This document shows, one piece after another, positions 6,134 to 6,242 of a stretch of 6,242 nt of DNA. Location of the stretch: the NCBI GenBank assembly GCA_016297585.1, contig JAEDGJ010000138.1:1-6242 (forward strand), in the 5' to 3' direction. The position numbers and the translations under genes are program-made. This DNA comes from Clostridiaceae bacterium. Its GTDB lineage: Bacteria > Bacillota > Clostridia > Oscillospirales > QAMX01. Every line of letters begins with the position of its first letter. Within the stretch, counting starts at the first letter, position 1. Below the pieces are notes generated by a model. That model made no database searches. It saw only the letters and a program-made list of their open reading frames with translations, and was not told the DNA's origin.

Positions 6134-6242
6134 TTACAGTCTCGTCGCGGAGACCGCGCCGATATGCACGGAGCCGATGCGGTCGGCGCCGCCGATGGCA
6201 AGCATTTTGCCGTCGCGGGAGAGGGCGATGCTCGTCAGGACG
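6134..6242 (-). CDS. WD40/beta-propeller-like protein, C-terminal end only
   Basis: On the minus strand an open frame enters from beyond the window edge and ends at TAA (6134-6136). The 35 visible residues include LTSIALSRDGKMLAIGGAD and then GSVHIGAVSATRL. The pattern hydrophobic-SIALS-x-DGK-xLAIGG is typical of a WD40 or related beta-propeller blade. In many such proteins the last blade sits at the C-terminus, as here. A dedicated terminator follows, which supports a real gene. The rest of the protein is outside the window, so domain make-up, signal peptide and function cannot be judged; a kinase-propeller fusion or a quinoprotein-like repeat protein would look the same from this end. Confidence 0.7.
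   Translation of the reverse strand, partial: VLTSIALSRDGKMLAIGGADRIGSVHIGAVSATRL

Noticed and set aside
1..6242. Mobile elements, CRISPR arrays, tRNA or rRNA genes
   Set aside because: I looked for spaced direct repeats, transposase motifs, terminal inverted repeats and tRNA-like cloverleaf arms and saw none; the gaps between genes are short and filled by promoters and terminators.

Overview
The window is GC-rich bacterial DNA with short intergenic gaps that are comparatively rich in A and T. The promoters are close to the sigma-A/sigma-70 consensus, the intrinsic terminators are strong, and one gene starts with TTG. The gene families (a MATE pump of the Firmicutes type, a DegV lipid-binding protein, a PRK06851-type tandem P-loop ATPase, and a YcsI/PxpA pair) fit a high-GC member of the Bacillota, probably a gut-type Clostridia lineage. 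That placement is inference from gene families and signals; no rRNA or other marker gene is present.

Layout. Positions 1-236 hold the 3' end of a YcsI/DUF1445 gene (putative hydro-lyase, D-glutamate cyclase family). It is followed at once by a complete pxpA (243-1010), the A subunit of 5-oxoprolinase. This operon ends at a strong hairpin terminator (1035-1090). Next comes an extended -10 promoter (1123-1152) and a single-gene unit coding for a trypsin-like serine protease (1195-2280). The protease has an apparently complete His/Asp/Ser triad and an N-terminal prodomain-like region, but no visible signal peptide. A shared 16-bp stem terminator (2300-2351) separates it from the convergent MATE-family transporter on the minus strand (2379-3755), whose near-consensus promoter lies at 3800-3828.

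Divergent from the transporter is a P-loop ATPase (3994-5046). It consists of two similar halves, and the second half has lost the Walker A lysine. A near-consensus promoter (5079-5107) then drives a TTG-started DegV-family protein (5141-5995) that ends at its own terminator (6039-6068). The last 109 bases hold the 3' end of a minus-strand gene with a WD40/beta-propeller-like C-terminus (6134-6242), which has its own terminator (6078-6112).

How the genes work together. Only YcsI-pxpA looks like a shared pathway (5-oxoproline metabolism). The other genes appear to be independent transcription units, each with its own promoter or terminator. I see no mobile element, CRISPR array, phage gene or RNA gene, and no clearly new multi-gene system. 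The items most worth a second look are the apparently leaderless, cysteine-rich S1-type protease and the ATPase with an asymmetric active site.
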